Below are positions 49,373 through 61,533 of a stretch of 64,000 bases of DNA, piece by piece. Below the pieces are notes generated by a model. That model saw nothing but the letters and a program-made list of their open reading frames with translations, searched no databases and had not been told where the DNA came from. The stretch's first letter is position 1. Each line of letters starts with the position of its first letter. The position numbers were made by a program, and so were the translations under genes. The DNA is taken from NCBI GenBank assembly GCA_003049485.1, contig PYST01000034.1, positions 1-64,000 of the forward strand. Direction: 5' to 3'. The DNA is from Ophioceras dolichostomum. Taxonomy: Eukaryota; Ascomycota; Sordariomycetes; Magnaporthales; Ophioceraceae.

Positions 49373-50931
49373 AACAACCAATCGGTTCGTCTTGACGACG
49401 ACGAGAAACAACCGTTACAACAACCACACAACTTCTTCACTCAACTGTTTTAACTGCTACCTCTTTTCTGCCTTCGATCGAGCTCGACTTAAACGCGGAT
49501 ACCCTCTGATCGACAACGACCTCTTTTGACACATACAATGACGACCTCGCTACTCTCGAATTCTACCGCCTCAACGCCTCTCATTATACTACTACGACTT
49601 CACACACACAACACACACTACTACACCCATTTCCTTGACTCGTCTATACTTGTTGTAACAAGAACAAAAAAATAGCTGGGCATTATACACCGGAGTACAA
49701 CATGGATTTGTTTTTTTCTCTACACCAAAAAAGTTTGGCCAAAGATTTAGGGCGCGAGGGGATATAACGGGACTTGGTCACCCCCAGGAGGCAAAGGCGT
49801 CTCTCTCTGTTGACGAACACTCCGGATGGGTTTAACCTGTATCACGATACACCTTTTGGGCGGACCTTCTTCAGCACCACCTGGCACCGGGTTTTTTTCT
49901 TTCTTTCTCTTCTCTGCACGCTTTTTTCTTTTCTTTCCTTTGTTCTGGAACGGATTACTATCTGTGTGGTGCATGGGACCTCTTTGGCACAAACGATATC
50001 AGCCATCTTTGCCGGCTGGCATGGACACGGACTTTTGGGAAACGGCGTTGGATACAAACCCCTCATCCTCGGGCCATGACTGGCACCTCTTTTGTTGGGG
50101 GGAACCAGCCTCTTGGGCGGGAAGAGAGGACACAACCTTTCAGCAATAGCAAGGCGAACCTGTTTGTCTGTCCTTTACACATACACGTCAAGGACGACGC
50201 AGCCGCCATCGCTTCCTCAGGAGGCGTTTTAGTTTTTCGTCCTCTCCTCTAACCACCACTTAGAGGAGTGAGCAGCTTCGCTCTCCTGTTCCTTCGGGGG
50301 CACGACGATCAACTACTCAAGCTATAGACAGATTTACAAATGGACTAAGAGAAGAAAAAGAGGTCGGCGAACCTAGGAGCAGAAGCTCCTGGGAAACCCG
50401 ACCTTAACTTCTAGATTTGTCAAAGCATACACAAACAATGTGCCTTTTGTTCTCGCCAGTGACTCGAGTTTCTTTTCCTTCTACTTCTTTCTTACCCGCT
50501 TCTTTGTTGCTTCTTCTGCTTCTTTCCGTTCTTGGCTTGGTGGTCCGCCAACCGGTTCGCCCGTTCTCACAATGGCCTAGTGCGCACCACCCGAGTTTGC
50601 TTGCTTGCTACTTTCTGTCTTTGCTTTTGATGCCGCTGGCGCCGCTTCAAATGGCGACCCAACCCCGTCCATCCCTCCGCACCATGTGCCAGGGTCCTGC
50701 AGATTCTGCTTCAACCTCGATGGGCTATTATTGGGCAGAGTTAGAGAGCGGAAGGCGACTAGGGCCCCGCCTTGGTTTGGCACTCGATGTCCGTGGTGGT
50801 TTCCTGGTGTGGGTGGGCGCCGTGTGGTTGCCTTCTTTGCCACACATACACACACATAGAAATACATACACATGCATGCATGCACATACTTGGCTTGCAC
50901 TCCTCACAAACAGCCAGCCTATCGGTAAGAA
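49373..50931 (+). other. 3' region of the ECL1-type gene and intergenic
   Basis: The first 300 bases (C/T then A-rich, ending near 49670 in an A-run) look like a 3' UTR. Beyond it, no gene is supported. An open frame from ATG 50438 with a hydrophobic start runs into the assembly gap and cannot be judged. Confidence 0.45.
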
Positions 50932-51003
50932 GGGGGGGGGGGGGGGGGGGGNNNNNNNNNNNNNNNNNNNNNNNNNNNNNNNNNNNNNNNNGGGGGGGGG
51001 GGG
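50932..51003. other. Assembly gap inside a poly-G run
   Basis: Forty N (50952-50991) are flanked by 20 G on the left and 12 G on the right. The true length is unknown; the gap most likely reflects failure to read through a long homopolymer. Confidence 0.98.
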
Positions 51004-51100
51004 AAAGCGCCTGGCGGTTCGGAAAGCTCATCCTGAAGTTAGCGGGCATTAAAACCCGCAAGCTCACATATTGTGGTGGTGTTGTCAAAAGGGAAAGCTA

Positions 51101-51124
51101 GCTGGCTGGCTGGCTGGCTGGCTG
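51101..51124 (+). repeat. Microsatellite (GCTG)6
   Basis: Six perfect GCTG copies. Confidence 0.95.
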
Positions 51125-52103
51125 CTGGAAGAGCTGGGCTTACGGCTAAGGAGGGAGGTACCTACCTTAGGTGCCACCTCCTATTTCAGAGCGGGCTTTT
51201 GCCCAACCAGATGAGGCGCGGACCTGTCCTGCTTTGCTTTGCCCTTGCGTATAATACTCCTCACCCTCACAATGTGGCCGGCTGGGGCCATATTTGGAAA
51301 CGGAAGCAGCACCCAAGATTTGTTTCGCAAAGGTTTGCACAATAGAGTATAAATTATACAATACTCGAGATTCACAATTATCGGATGTTGAAATAGTCTC
51401 GTCTGTTGGGTTGGGCGGCTGTGAGGATTTTTTGGAAGGAAGATGAGAAAGGAAAAAGTGATGAAGCCCGCCCCTCTCCTCCTCCACTTCCGTCAGACGA
51501 GGCACTGCTGGTTGGCAAGCAACACCTGCTGTGGTTCCAGTCGGTTCTCTCCGACAAGTCAGTCAGTCGTATGGACTGTCTCCTTTGAGGAGGGGGTAAG
51601 GTAGTTTGAGCTTTTTCGCGGGATGGATGAACAACGCGGCACGCACCGACGGAAGAAAAACAGTAGACAATAGATAGATGGTACTGAGCACCTGCAGCTG
51701 CGGAGTCCACCAACAACTCACAGTGAACTCCGAGGATGCATGGCTATCTACAGTACCTATTACCCAACAGCTTCGCCCATTGGATCAGCCCGAGCCTGCA
51801 GCAGCACTGTACAGTATGTAGTACCCCCATTCAGGTTCCCTTCCCTTCTTCCCTTCCCTTCGCTTGCCTTCCCTTCCCCTCCGCTCCCCTCCAGCCCAGG
51901 CAGTCAGCCCGCAGCTCGAAGTTGGTGGGCGTGCGGGCGTGCAGGCGGGCGGGCGTGCCTCGCTCGCAACTCGCCCGCCCCGTTGCCCAACTGGAAAGTG
52001 CAACTTTTCTGATTTGCCTTCTTCTGTCCAATGGCGTCGAGGCAGAGACGGGTCGGTCTGTTCTCCACCGAGAGAAAGAGACAGATGGAGAAGGAAAAGG
52101 AAG

Positions 52104-52130
52104 ACACACACACACACACACACACACACA
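52104..52130 (+). repeat. Microsatellite (AC)13
   Basis: Thirteen perfect AC copies plus one A. Confidence 0.97.
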
Positions 52131-55100
52131 GTAGTAGCACACGGTAGCAGTAGTAGCCAGCAATAGACGGACTGTGGCGGCGCGGCGGCACCGACCGACC
52201 TTCCCCTCTTGACGAGGAGAGAGTCCAGAGTCCAGCTGGCACACACTGACACACTGGCTGGCTGGCTGAATGGCTCGCTGGTGGTGGTGGTTCGCATACA
52301 CCCACCCTCCTTCATGTCCCTCGCTCACTCACTCACTTGGATACCGCCAAGTCCGCAACGCAGAGATAACGCCTTTGTTCTCTCTCGCCTTCATGCTTGC
52401 CTTTTTCTACTCCAACGTACCACCTACCTGAGTTCCACACACACATTTACATACCTTCCTGCTCGGCTACGAATCCGGCAGGCGCCTGGCACCTTGGGCG
52501 TAGCTACGTGCAAGGATGGAAGAGACGGACCGGACGGGACACCGATGCAAGACAGTTTGGTTGAGCGAACCGGCATCCGGGCTGACTGGTGATAATAACA
52601 AGGGAGCAGAGAGGCTTGTAGGCAGGCTGTAGGCAGGCTGCTGGGAGAACCCAAAGGAAAACACTGATTAACGTTCATGCTAAGGGGGAGGGAGGGGGCA
52701 GAGAGAGAGAGAGGATAGGATGGACTGGTGATGGATGATGCCCGAATCAGCATGACGGACGGCTCTCACCCCTCCTCTCCTCTCTTCTTGTCCCTCCTTC
52801 TTCCAAATTGTCCCGATCTACCTCCTTCCTACATATGCAGGTGCTTTGTTGGCAGCTGTTTCGAAAGGATTACTGTACTGTGGTACTTCAATGGAGACGA
52901 TCACAAATGGGAGGAAAGGGGTGGCTACAAAGTGGGAGCGGGCTTTGAGCTGGGCTGGACTCAATGGTGAGTTGAGGGTGAGGCCTCAGGTAACTCACTC
53001 ACTTACGGGGCCGTTTTCAGCCCCGAGGCCTTGCTGGTTGCCAAAACCCGAGTTTGGACGAAGACGTTTCAGAACTTCGGGAAGGATCTTCTGTTCTTTT
53101 AAACTCTACATAATGATTTTTTTTCTTTGGACATACTCAATCCTGCCCTGCCTCTTTTCTTGTGACCTTCTGAACCTGTAGCACACTGGCACGGCACGGC
53201 ACAGCGAAAGCCTCGAAGAGCTGGTAGGTTTGTTCCTGAGGCCAGAACAGTGTGTGAGTTGGACGAGTGAGTGAGTGAGTGAGGCACAAGCTCGTACTGG
53301 CCCACTACTGTGTGAGGCAAGTTCACGGCTTTACGGTCTTCGTGCAGAAAAGCAGCAGCAGGGTTCTCATTCCCTTTCCTCGTGAGCGGCTTACCTCGGA
53401 GCTATCTGAGGTGCCTAGGTAGGGAGGTACCTCCCAACAACTAGGTAGGTAGGTAGTAGTAGTAGGTAGCATGATATATGACAGTGATGAGACGACGCCT
53501 TCCCACTGCATCATCCTCTTCTCTTCCTTCGACTCAACTGAGAGCAACAGAACAGAAGCTGTCCCTTCCTCCCCCCCCCTCTCTCCCCTCCCTCATCAGT
53601 CGTCCCCGCTTGCATTTGGTGGGGACGATAGCAGCTACTATGTCGGTGCTGCTATGAGGGAAACAGCAACAATGTTGCAAAACGGCTTGAAAAGCTTGTC
53701 CGTTGAAGCGTAGCTGTTGCTGCCGGGACCAGGGCATCTTCCCAGCTGTCGATAATATACCAAGAACCGGAATTTTTCATTTCGAAACATGGTGTACCAG
53801 AGGGGGAGAAGGGGGATTAGCAGTGAGGAAAAGATACGTGCACGGGCTAGCATCAAAGGTTGTTGTTGTTGGATGACGTCGATCAGCTGGGCCATTGCGT
53901 TCCCACTTCTGTTTCAGCGCTCTCGCGATGATGCCTGCTTGCTAGCTTTTTTTTTTTTCTTTTTTTCGTACTGTCGGATTTTGCTCGTGTTCGTCATCAA
54001 CATTCTCTCCTCGCCAGATGATCTTCCCTCCCAACGTACTTGTAGCTTTTCTCTCGGGGTTATTCCTCGTTCTCATAATATCTTCCACAGTCCATCCTCG
54101 ACAGGTTCCGAACCAGGCACCCTGGAGACCTCAAAGGCGTGTCCCAGAGCCTGTCAGTGGATAGAGATCCTTCGGGTGGGTTCCAGATCCTCCACGGCGT
54201 TTTGCAAGAAGTGCCGACTTGGGTGAAGTACCGAGATGAGATCCGTCGAGCGAAGGACTTCCATCCTCATTTGCATTTCATCACACAGCATGGAAATCGA
54301 GGGGGCAATGGGTAGTGGTGGGCTGTGGCTCGTCTGCGTCTGCATCTGTCTCTGGTGTCTCGTCTTCCCTTCCCCCAAATGCTGAGTAACCCGTAACAGA
54401 AGTCACACCATCGTGCTGCAGACTGAAGGGTGAACGAGAACGACGAACGACATGATGAGCACCGACCCAAAACAACAAACCGAAGCCGGCCGTGCATTTG
54501 CTGCGGGCGGTCCAATCTACAACTAATCACATATCCTATTGATTGCCTTGTTGGGGGTCCATTTTGGTGATCAACGGGCATTAATCGTCAGGAGAGAATG
54601 AGGGCGGGACGTTGTACGGCAGAATGAAGATCTCGGCACGGCAAATTCCATATTACAGGAGAGGAGGGGGTGAAGCAAAAGGGCTGGTTTTGATGATTAT
54701 TATTTTCTGATCATCAGTGTGCCGTGTCCGAACCGGACGATGACAAACAAAGCCACTTTCAAGCCGTTCCCAAGCAAAAAGCGAACGGAGAATATCGTTG
54801 ATAGGAGAATGAGTTAAGCCTGCAAATCAACATTACAAAAAAAGGGTCGGGTTTTGGGAGCCGTCCCGCTCTTGTCGTCCGTCGATCGGATTCGTTGGTC
54901 GTCGGAGTTTCATCATCAAAACTGATGATGAGGGGGGGGATAATAATGATGATGATGCCAACCCTGCCTGTACCCTAACTGCGCTGCCCCCAGCCCGCCC
55001 TGCGCCTTGTGTCGTCAGGTCTGTGAACCACAAAAAAAGCTGCGGCAGACGTTAGAGAAAACATGCAGGACGGAACACCACCCGGCTGGCGGATTCGCTC

Positions 55101-58100
55101 CCCCGGCGGAGTCGCACTGGAGCAATCAATCTCAGAAGCGGCCAGAAAATGAAGGGCACAGGCAGCCAGCCAGACACCGAGCCAGTGAACGAACGGCCTG
55201 GAGTTGGTTGGTTCCACTACTACCATGTATGGCCAACGCAGAGAAAGAGAAACGAGTCGTTGCGGGTCGAAACAACACTTCTCACAGTGTCATAATCAGC
55301 GCCAGTCATCATTAACTGTATTCTTTACCACAGTGCGTGTTAGGTCCTGCTGCAGGCAAGTTGCAAAGTTGCAAGTTGCTGTTGGCAGGATTTCCATTCA
55401 GCCTGAGATGGATCAAATGTGGTCCCCACACCTTAATAGCGCACTAACAGTCCGCAGAGCGATCCGCAGCCAAAAAGCATTAGTCACTGTTTGGTGCCCC
55501 ATTGGCCCTTGGTGATGAAAATTGTGACAACGCATGTTTCTGCTTCTCATCAGGCACTTACTTGTGAAGACGGGAGAAGAGCACGTGCTTGCTTGTTTTT
55601 TGTCAGAAGAAAATTGCTAAGCTTGCGAAGATGGGGACGTGAGTTTCGTCGTCAGAGAGCAGCATGATGAGGCCATCGATGATGATGCTCTGATGACGAC
55701 AGAGGAGAAGCTCCCGAGTTGTTTTCGTAACCGCACGAGGAACTGACACAAACAAGACTATCCCATGCCATGCCAGCCACCAAATGTCGCAAAAGCCTAG
55801 AACACGGGGATCTACGGGAGGGGGAGGTGAAGACGAAATAACCTTTTCACTGCGATCGGCCTGTCACTCGACTGCCGGTCCCCGATTCCGGATCATCAGT
55901 CGAGAATGGGAAAATGCGTGCTCGCCTTCGCTCGAGCGGCTGCTTAAACTTTGGGCACCGGGATATTGATGATAGGACTGATGTAGGTGCACTTTTATCC
56001 CGGAAAAGCCCACACTGCCTGTAACCTTCGTGAGTCTTCCCGCCCGCTAGCACTGTTACGGTGTGTGTGTGGTCGCTGTGGTGTCAAGGTGTTCGCTAGT
56101 CGGTTGGCTGGCGGGATGATCGACAAGGGTCCGGGATGACCCCCGAAAGAAAGCTCCCCGCCCAAAGCCGCAGCCCGTCCAACGGGAAGCCGGTCTGCTT
56201 CCACGAGCTGACGGACAGGCGGAGGGCAAGGCAGGCGTCCGCAGGATGTGGGAACCCGTCGCCCGATCCGCTCCTTGAAAAAGGCGTGTTCTGCTCGCAG
56301 TAGCGCAGCGCTGGGGTTGGAGCCTTGGCCGATGAATCAGACCACTAATGCCAAAAACGTGCCAGCCACCATGCCATTCTCCAGCATCTGCCGTGGCTCG
56401 GGACTTTTATCCCCTCTTTTCGCCCTCACTTGCTATTTTTCTCTTTTTGTTCCGGCCATCCACAGATCCACCAGTTTAGGTACCGCCGTAACCTCAACTG
56501 CTCCCTTCTCCCAGAGCTCCAGGGCACTCACTCCCTCCGTGACATCGCAAATCTTCCATGCTTGCTTCTCCCTTTCCCTCCCCCACTGACCCTGCGACGC
56601 TACTGTACTGCTACCTATCTCACCCACCTTACGCCTGCCTGCCCTTGAGTACCTAGGTGCGTTGTATAGTCGTGGTCGCTACCCGCTCCCGCCTGTCCGT
56701 GATGAGATGGGTCTGAGAGATCTCGCTCAGACTCGGAGCCGCCACGGTTGCGCCAGAACAGACGCCTGCCATGAGGCCATCTTTAGATAACGAACCCGCA
56801 AAGGGCCTAAACCCTCAACAGTATGCGCACATAAAAGAATGGTTGCACTGGTAATGTAGCGGCCGGTCGGCGGGGAGAAAAGATAATCTTGCGTTTTGAC
56901 AACTTGGCGGCGCAGAAACACGCCAGCTTCAAAACGTCATGTGGCTTTTTGGCTCTGCCCGCGTGGTACGCGAACCTCTTTTATTTTTTATGTTTCCGCG
57001 TCTGCCCGGATTGCCACGAACTCAACTCAAGAAACTCGACCCAACGAGAATAATCTCCTGTATCGGAGCGGTGATCCAGCCACGGATGATTCCGGCCAAG
57101 TATCCATCTGTTGAGCTGAGGGGGACCTCAGGAGCAGGAAGGATCCGGGTCTCAAGAGGCAACAACGAGCGCTATGATGCGATATGGTACGACTTCGCGA
57201 GAACTGTGAGGATAATTCCCTATCTGAGCCCCTCGGTGATCAATACCGAACTCTCAGGAACCCGAGACAAGGTGCAGCAGGTAGGAAGAAGGCAGCCCAG
57301 CCCCCACGCTTTCACCTTCGCTCACGCCCCCTTGAGTCTTTTTTTCTTTTTTTCTCTCGAGACTCGTGCTAACTTTTGCCTCGTTACGGACAATAGTACG
57401 AGTTGTCTCTACTATCGGGGAGGGCCACAGAGCTGCGACTTAGTGGAGTCTGCTCATGGGGAGGATCTCCCGTGCCACGCGATCTGGAACCCTGCCAGTG
57501 CAGGTTGCGTTAGTTGTTGGCGGCCTTGTGTGTGCGTGCCTGAGGGAGATAACGGAGTCTCTCGAGTCTGTCGAGTCTCTCGAGTCCCACTGCGAGAGAC
57601 GAGACGCTCTGGAGCCCACACTTGCTGACGGGAGGGTTTCCGCGCGGCCAACAACATGCCGTCAGGCCGCTCTCCCTGAATGCCTGTCTGCCCAGTCACT
57701 CCTTCTCCTGGATGCTTCCTCCACTGAGCCATCGGTCCGCATCGATCGCGATCTCGGAAAAACTTCGAACCCCATAGCGCCGAGCTTGCTTCCGTTATGC
57801 CCAAACAAGGCAGCTCGACGCAGGCAGGCACCTCGAGGAAAGACAGGACAGTTGGTGCAGAGTTTTCTTCTGACCCTCTGTGACGACGACGCCGCCGCAT
57901 CCTTCTCCTTCTCAAACACGGACGGCATAGCAGCGTATTCTACCTAATGACACCGTGCGAAGAATGCATGAATAAGTTCCCAACAGAGTCCCCCCGAAAG
58001 TTCAAGAAAGTCCCGTCCCGTCATCCTTAGCGCTGACGGGGACTGGGTCCCGTTCGACGGCATATAACCACATACATTGCACAACTCATACGTGTCGCTC

Positions 58101-58628
58101 TCAGAGCCATCCAGATCCCTGTCGAGAATGTTTCAACTTGAGCCCAGCAAGGCGGTACAGGGGTGGGAGCTGCTGCTAGAGGGGGGAAACATCGGCGATC
58201 CATTGGTTCATGCTTGAGATGTACTGTTGTCTGACTGGGCTCCAGTTCATGTGGAAGAGACTGTGAACGAAGTATGTAGGGAGCCGGACTCGTCAGCTGT
58301 CCCGCTCGAGGAACCCTTGACTTGGCCACCACGCTAGTTGGGTTGAGTGAGAGAATTTTTCTTCTGGCGGCAAGGTATGTGCGTTGTGTTGTGTGTTGTA
58401 ATATGATGCGGAAGCTTTCAAAACGGCATGTGCTTGACACTGCGTTCCGATTCGCCCAAGGTAGCTTATTGAGCTTACAGAGCTTGTCTGCGTTGAGACG
58501 TGAGACAGACAGGGAAGAGCTGAGCGAGGGAGAAGGCCGAAGGGGTGTCATCATGATAAGGTAAGCAAGCGTGCTGCCGGCCGCCGGCGACTGGCCAGCA
58601 GCAGAGTGAGTCCGGAATGGAATGAGGG

Positions 58629-58663
58629 TGGAATGTGGAATGTGGAATGTGGGATGTGGGATG
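58629..58663 (+). repeat. Tandem repeat of TGGAATG/TGGGATG, five copies
   Basis: Three TGGAATG copies followed by two TGGGATG copies. Confidence 0.95.
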
Positions 58664-59820
58664 CATCAAAAGCATATCCTCTCACTGCATCACGGATGGG
58701 CCGCGGGCCCCGGTCTTGGAAGGTCTGGACACCAGGTACAAGGCGGGACGCGCGTTACAAAGTTTGGGCACTCTGCGGAGCTCGGCAGGCAGCATGTGCA
58801 CCTCTCTCCCTTCCTAGCTCCTTTGAGCGGTGCCCGACCGTCGTCCGAGTCCGGCGGGGATGCCGTCTCGAGAAACTGGAATTCTCCTTTCTCTCGTTCG
58901 TTCTGGCTCGCTCCTGGAACATGCTGGAACCACTTCCCGCCCGTTCCCCGGTCGGCGTTTTTGAGGAGCCACCATCATTCGGAAGGAGAACGGGGCCCGC
59001 TCATTGGACACGACGAAAATATGACATCCCCTCCTTCATTCCCGCCCGCGCCCGAGCCAGCCCGGGCTCCGTGCGGCCGGTCCGGGCGAGATCCGATTCG
59101 GGAGAGACATTCCTGCTGCCCGTCGAGGTACCGCCCAGGTGAGGCAGTGAGCGCTTGCTTGACTTTCACCCCTTCATACAACTGGGGCTTCCTTTTCATC
59201 AGGCAGAGGAGCACTAACAAGCCCAATGCACATACAGTGAACACATGCACTTACACGCCCCCCCTCCCTTGCACAGTCTGTTAAGAAACATTTGGATCAG
59301 GGCATCCATCACCACTCAACAAATACCAGCCGGTTTCGGGTCAAAGACAAACTTCACTTCCATGCTGTACCAGAACTCTCTCCCTGGGCCAAGCGGGCCA
59401 AGCGGGTCGGTCAGTGATCCACGAAATAATAAGTCCACTTCGTTCACCAGCGTGATAAACCGATTTTTTTTTCTCGCCTGTGATGTCTTGTGATGAGTCA
59501 CAGTGGGAGATGAAGAAACATTCCGGCATGCAAATTTTTTCCACGTCACCACCTACACGCACCCCCTTCGTCATAGGCCTTGGTTAAAAATTTTTGTGAC
59601 AAAGCAGTCATGATCCACTTCCTCCGTTCTCCTACTCGCACAGAAGCAGTATAGAAACAACACCTCATACGACAAACATGGATCTCCCAGGAAAAGGCAC
59701 GCACAGGGGCAGGGGCCTTCACTTCACACGCCCCCTCTGACACTGGTAGCTACCAGGTAGTTACCTAGCCCCCAAGTGTAGGTGCCATCCTGGAAACTCC
59801 GAAAGCTCTCATCAGAAGCC

Positions 59821-61533
59821 CTACGCAAGCGTGATAGCCGGATCAACAACCAGCTTGTCAAACCCATACGCCAAAGCGTCCTCGCCGCCGGCGGCCTCGA
59901 TCTCGCGCTCGACGTCCGGCTGGGCCTCGCGGTAGAGCGCGTTCCTCTCGCTCGCCATCTTGAAGTTGTGCGCGGCCTCCTCGTCCGAGATGACCAGCTT
60001 CTTCAGGTGGCCGTTGGCGCAGGCCGCCTCGACCTGCAGCTGGATCGCGCACGACCGGTCCAGCAGGCTGAACATCCAGCCGGCTTCGTCTACGGTTGAG
60101 CCGACGGTGAGGAGGCCGCTGTTTTTTTTCTCTCTCCGGTGAGGGTTTGGTTAGTTGGGTAGGTACCTTCCAGTCATCTTCATTTCTGTCGAGGTCTGCC
60201 GTGGTGGGCGTTGGGGTCTATCGGGGAGCCCGAGGTATGATGTACCGGCAGCCTATGACTCAGGACCCAGGTAGGTGTTTGGTATGTAGGCATGCAGGGG
60301 GGGATGGATGGAGAAGAGGCGTTGACCGGAGAGAGAGGGAGCGAGGGAGGAAAGGTAGGGATATGGTAGCCCCGGCCCTTCGACGTACTGGTTCAGCATG
60401 ATCAGGCCCTTATTCTTCTCGCCCAAGGCGGCCGCGATGCGCTGGGCCTCCTCCTCGGCGAAGACGATCCCGCCATAGCTGGCGTAGACGGCGTGTGCGT
60501 TGTGGAAGTTGCACACGTCCTGGGAGAGCATGTCCAGCGGGCGGGCAAAGACGGACCAGGCCCGTCCGGCGTTCGTGTGAGAGTGGCAAGCCGCATGGAT
60601 GTCAGGCCGGGTTTAGTGGACGGCTGCGTGGCTGTAGGGTGGATGTTTCTCGGTGTGGATGCAGGATGTGGTTAGACGCAAATGGGAGACAAAAAGTGAA
60701 GTGAGCAAGAGAGGATGATAATTGACGTTTCAAAGTGGTGTAAACGCCTGATGCTAGGGCACATCCCATTCGGTAGGGATTGACGGAGGGGGTTTCGGGC
60801 CGGCCAGGCGACCCAGGGGCGGGACCCGGCCGCCCGTGTCAGTCCCGGGTCCGGGGTATATCTCCGTCCGGCCCTGGCCCCGATCCCGGCCCCGATCCCG
60901 ACCTCGACCATAGGCCGCTGCCCTTTTTGTTGCCCTTTTTATGGATTGGAGAATGTGGAAAGTGGGGAGATGGAAGAAAGAAGGGGGGTCAGAACAACGA
61001 ACATGAAATATCCGGCTGCGTTTCCGGTCAGTCGGCCAGTGGTGGGGTTGGGGTTACCCGCGATAATGCGGCCGGTCTCGATGTCGAGGCACAGCATGTC
61101 TCCGGCCCGTAGCATCCCGAAATGCCGGCTGAGCGGGTTCATCCACATCAGACCGGGAAACTCCGGGTCCCGCACCGAGATGTGGCCGGACTGGCCCTCG
61201 ACGAAGCCCTCCCGCGCCCAGTACCGGAAAATGGCCGCCATGTGGACGAGCGTGTGGCGTCTCTCCTCTCTGAAGGTTGGGAAGGTCGGGATGTCTGTCG
61301 GGGAGAGGCCCGAACCCAAAGACCGGGGGAGGCTTAGCCAACTGGACCGCCCTTTTTCTCCGCTTCTCGTCACATCACTTCATGGTTGTGGTTGATATAT
61401 GGTTCGCACCTGGCAAAACCTCGCCCTGGGAAATTGCGCGAAGAGGCGTCTCTTCCTCAGGCGCGTCGTTCCGAGGAGCCCCTTTCGTCACGGCCGCTGC
61501 CGGCGGGGAGTTAGTGATCGCGGAGGGCGTCAT
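59821..61533 (-). pseudogene. Class II aldolase/adducin-domain protein gene with one premature stop
   Basis: Four exons on the minus strand, 61533-61410, 61294-61003, 60631-60389 and 60118-59821, total 319 codons, the usual length for fungal class II aldolase/adducin-head proteins (zinc enzymes acting on hydroxy-aldehyde phosphates or relatives). The joins restore LPDIPTFPTFREERRH, NAAGYFIHAAVH, CHSHTNAGRAWS and IMLNHGLLTVGSTVDEAG. Zinc ligands of the family are present: the His pair of CHSH and the His of LNHG. However, codon 145 is TAA (60615-60613), inside HAAVH-stop-TRPDIHAACH where relatives usually have Lys or another polar residue. No AG acceptor lies between the TAA and the HxH motif, so splicing cannot remove it without losing the motif. 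Intron 2 is long (371 bases) with a weak GTTCGT donor. All else is intact, so the loss is recent or a sequence error. Confidence 0.83.

Larger units (their letters stand above)
51004..59820. other. Gene-poor block right of the ECL1-type gene
   Basis: No gene is supported with confidence. Visible elements are (GCTG)6 at 51101-51124, (AC)13 at 52104-52130, TACCTAGGTA-type elements at 51157-51175, 53411-53466, 56648-56659 and 59744-59770, direct repeats of CGAGTCTCT at 57551-57590 and a 7-base tandem at 58629-58663. A 48-codon frame at 54018-54164 with a hydrophobic start is noted as a weak candidate only. Confidence 0.45.

Noticed and set aside
50438..50951. Open frame with a hydrophobic N-terminus running into the N gap
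   Set aside because: The hydrophobic run comes from CTT/TTG-rich sequence, the rest lacks any domain, and the 3' end is lost in the gap.
54100..54125. tRNA B-box-like GGTTCCGAACC
   Set aside because: The loop is too short and no A-box or acceptor stem is present.
56939..57628. 229-codon open frame, plus strand
   Set aside because: Starts in good context but shows no family resemblance and its second half is Cys/Arg/Ser-rich chance-like sequence.
32553..59820. RIP-degraded transposon block as explanation for the gene desert
   Set aside because: The region is not AT-rich, has no excess of TpA visible by eye, and no reverse transcriptase, integrase or transposase remnants or terminal repeats were found.
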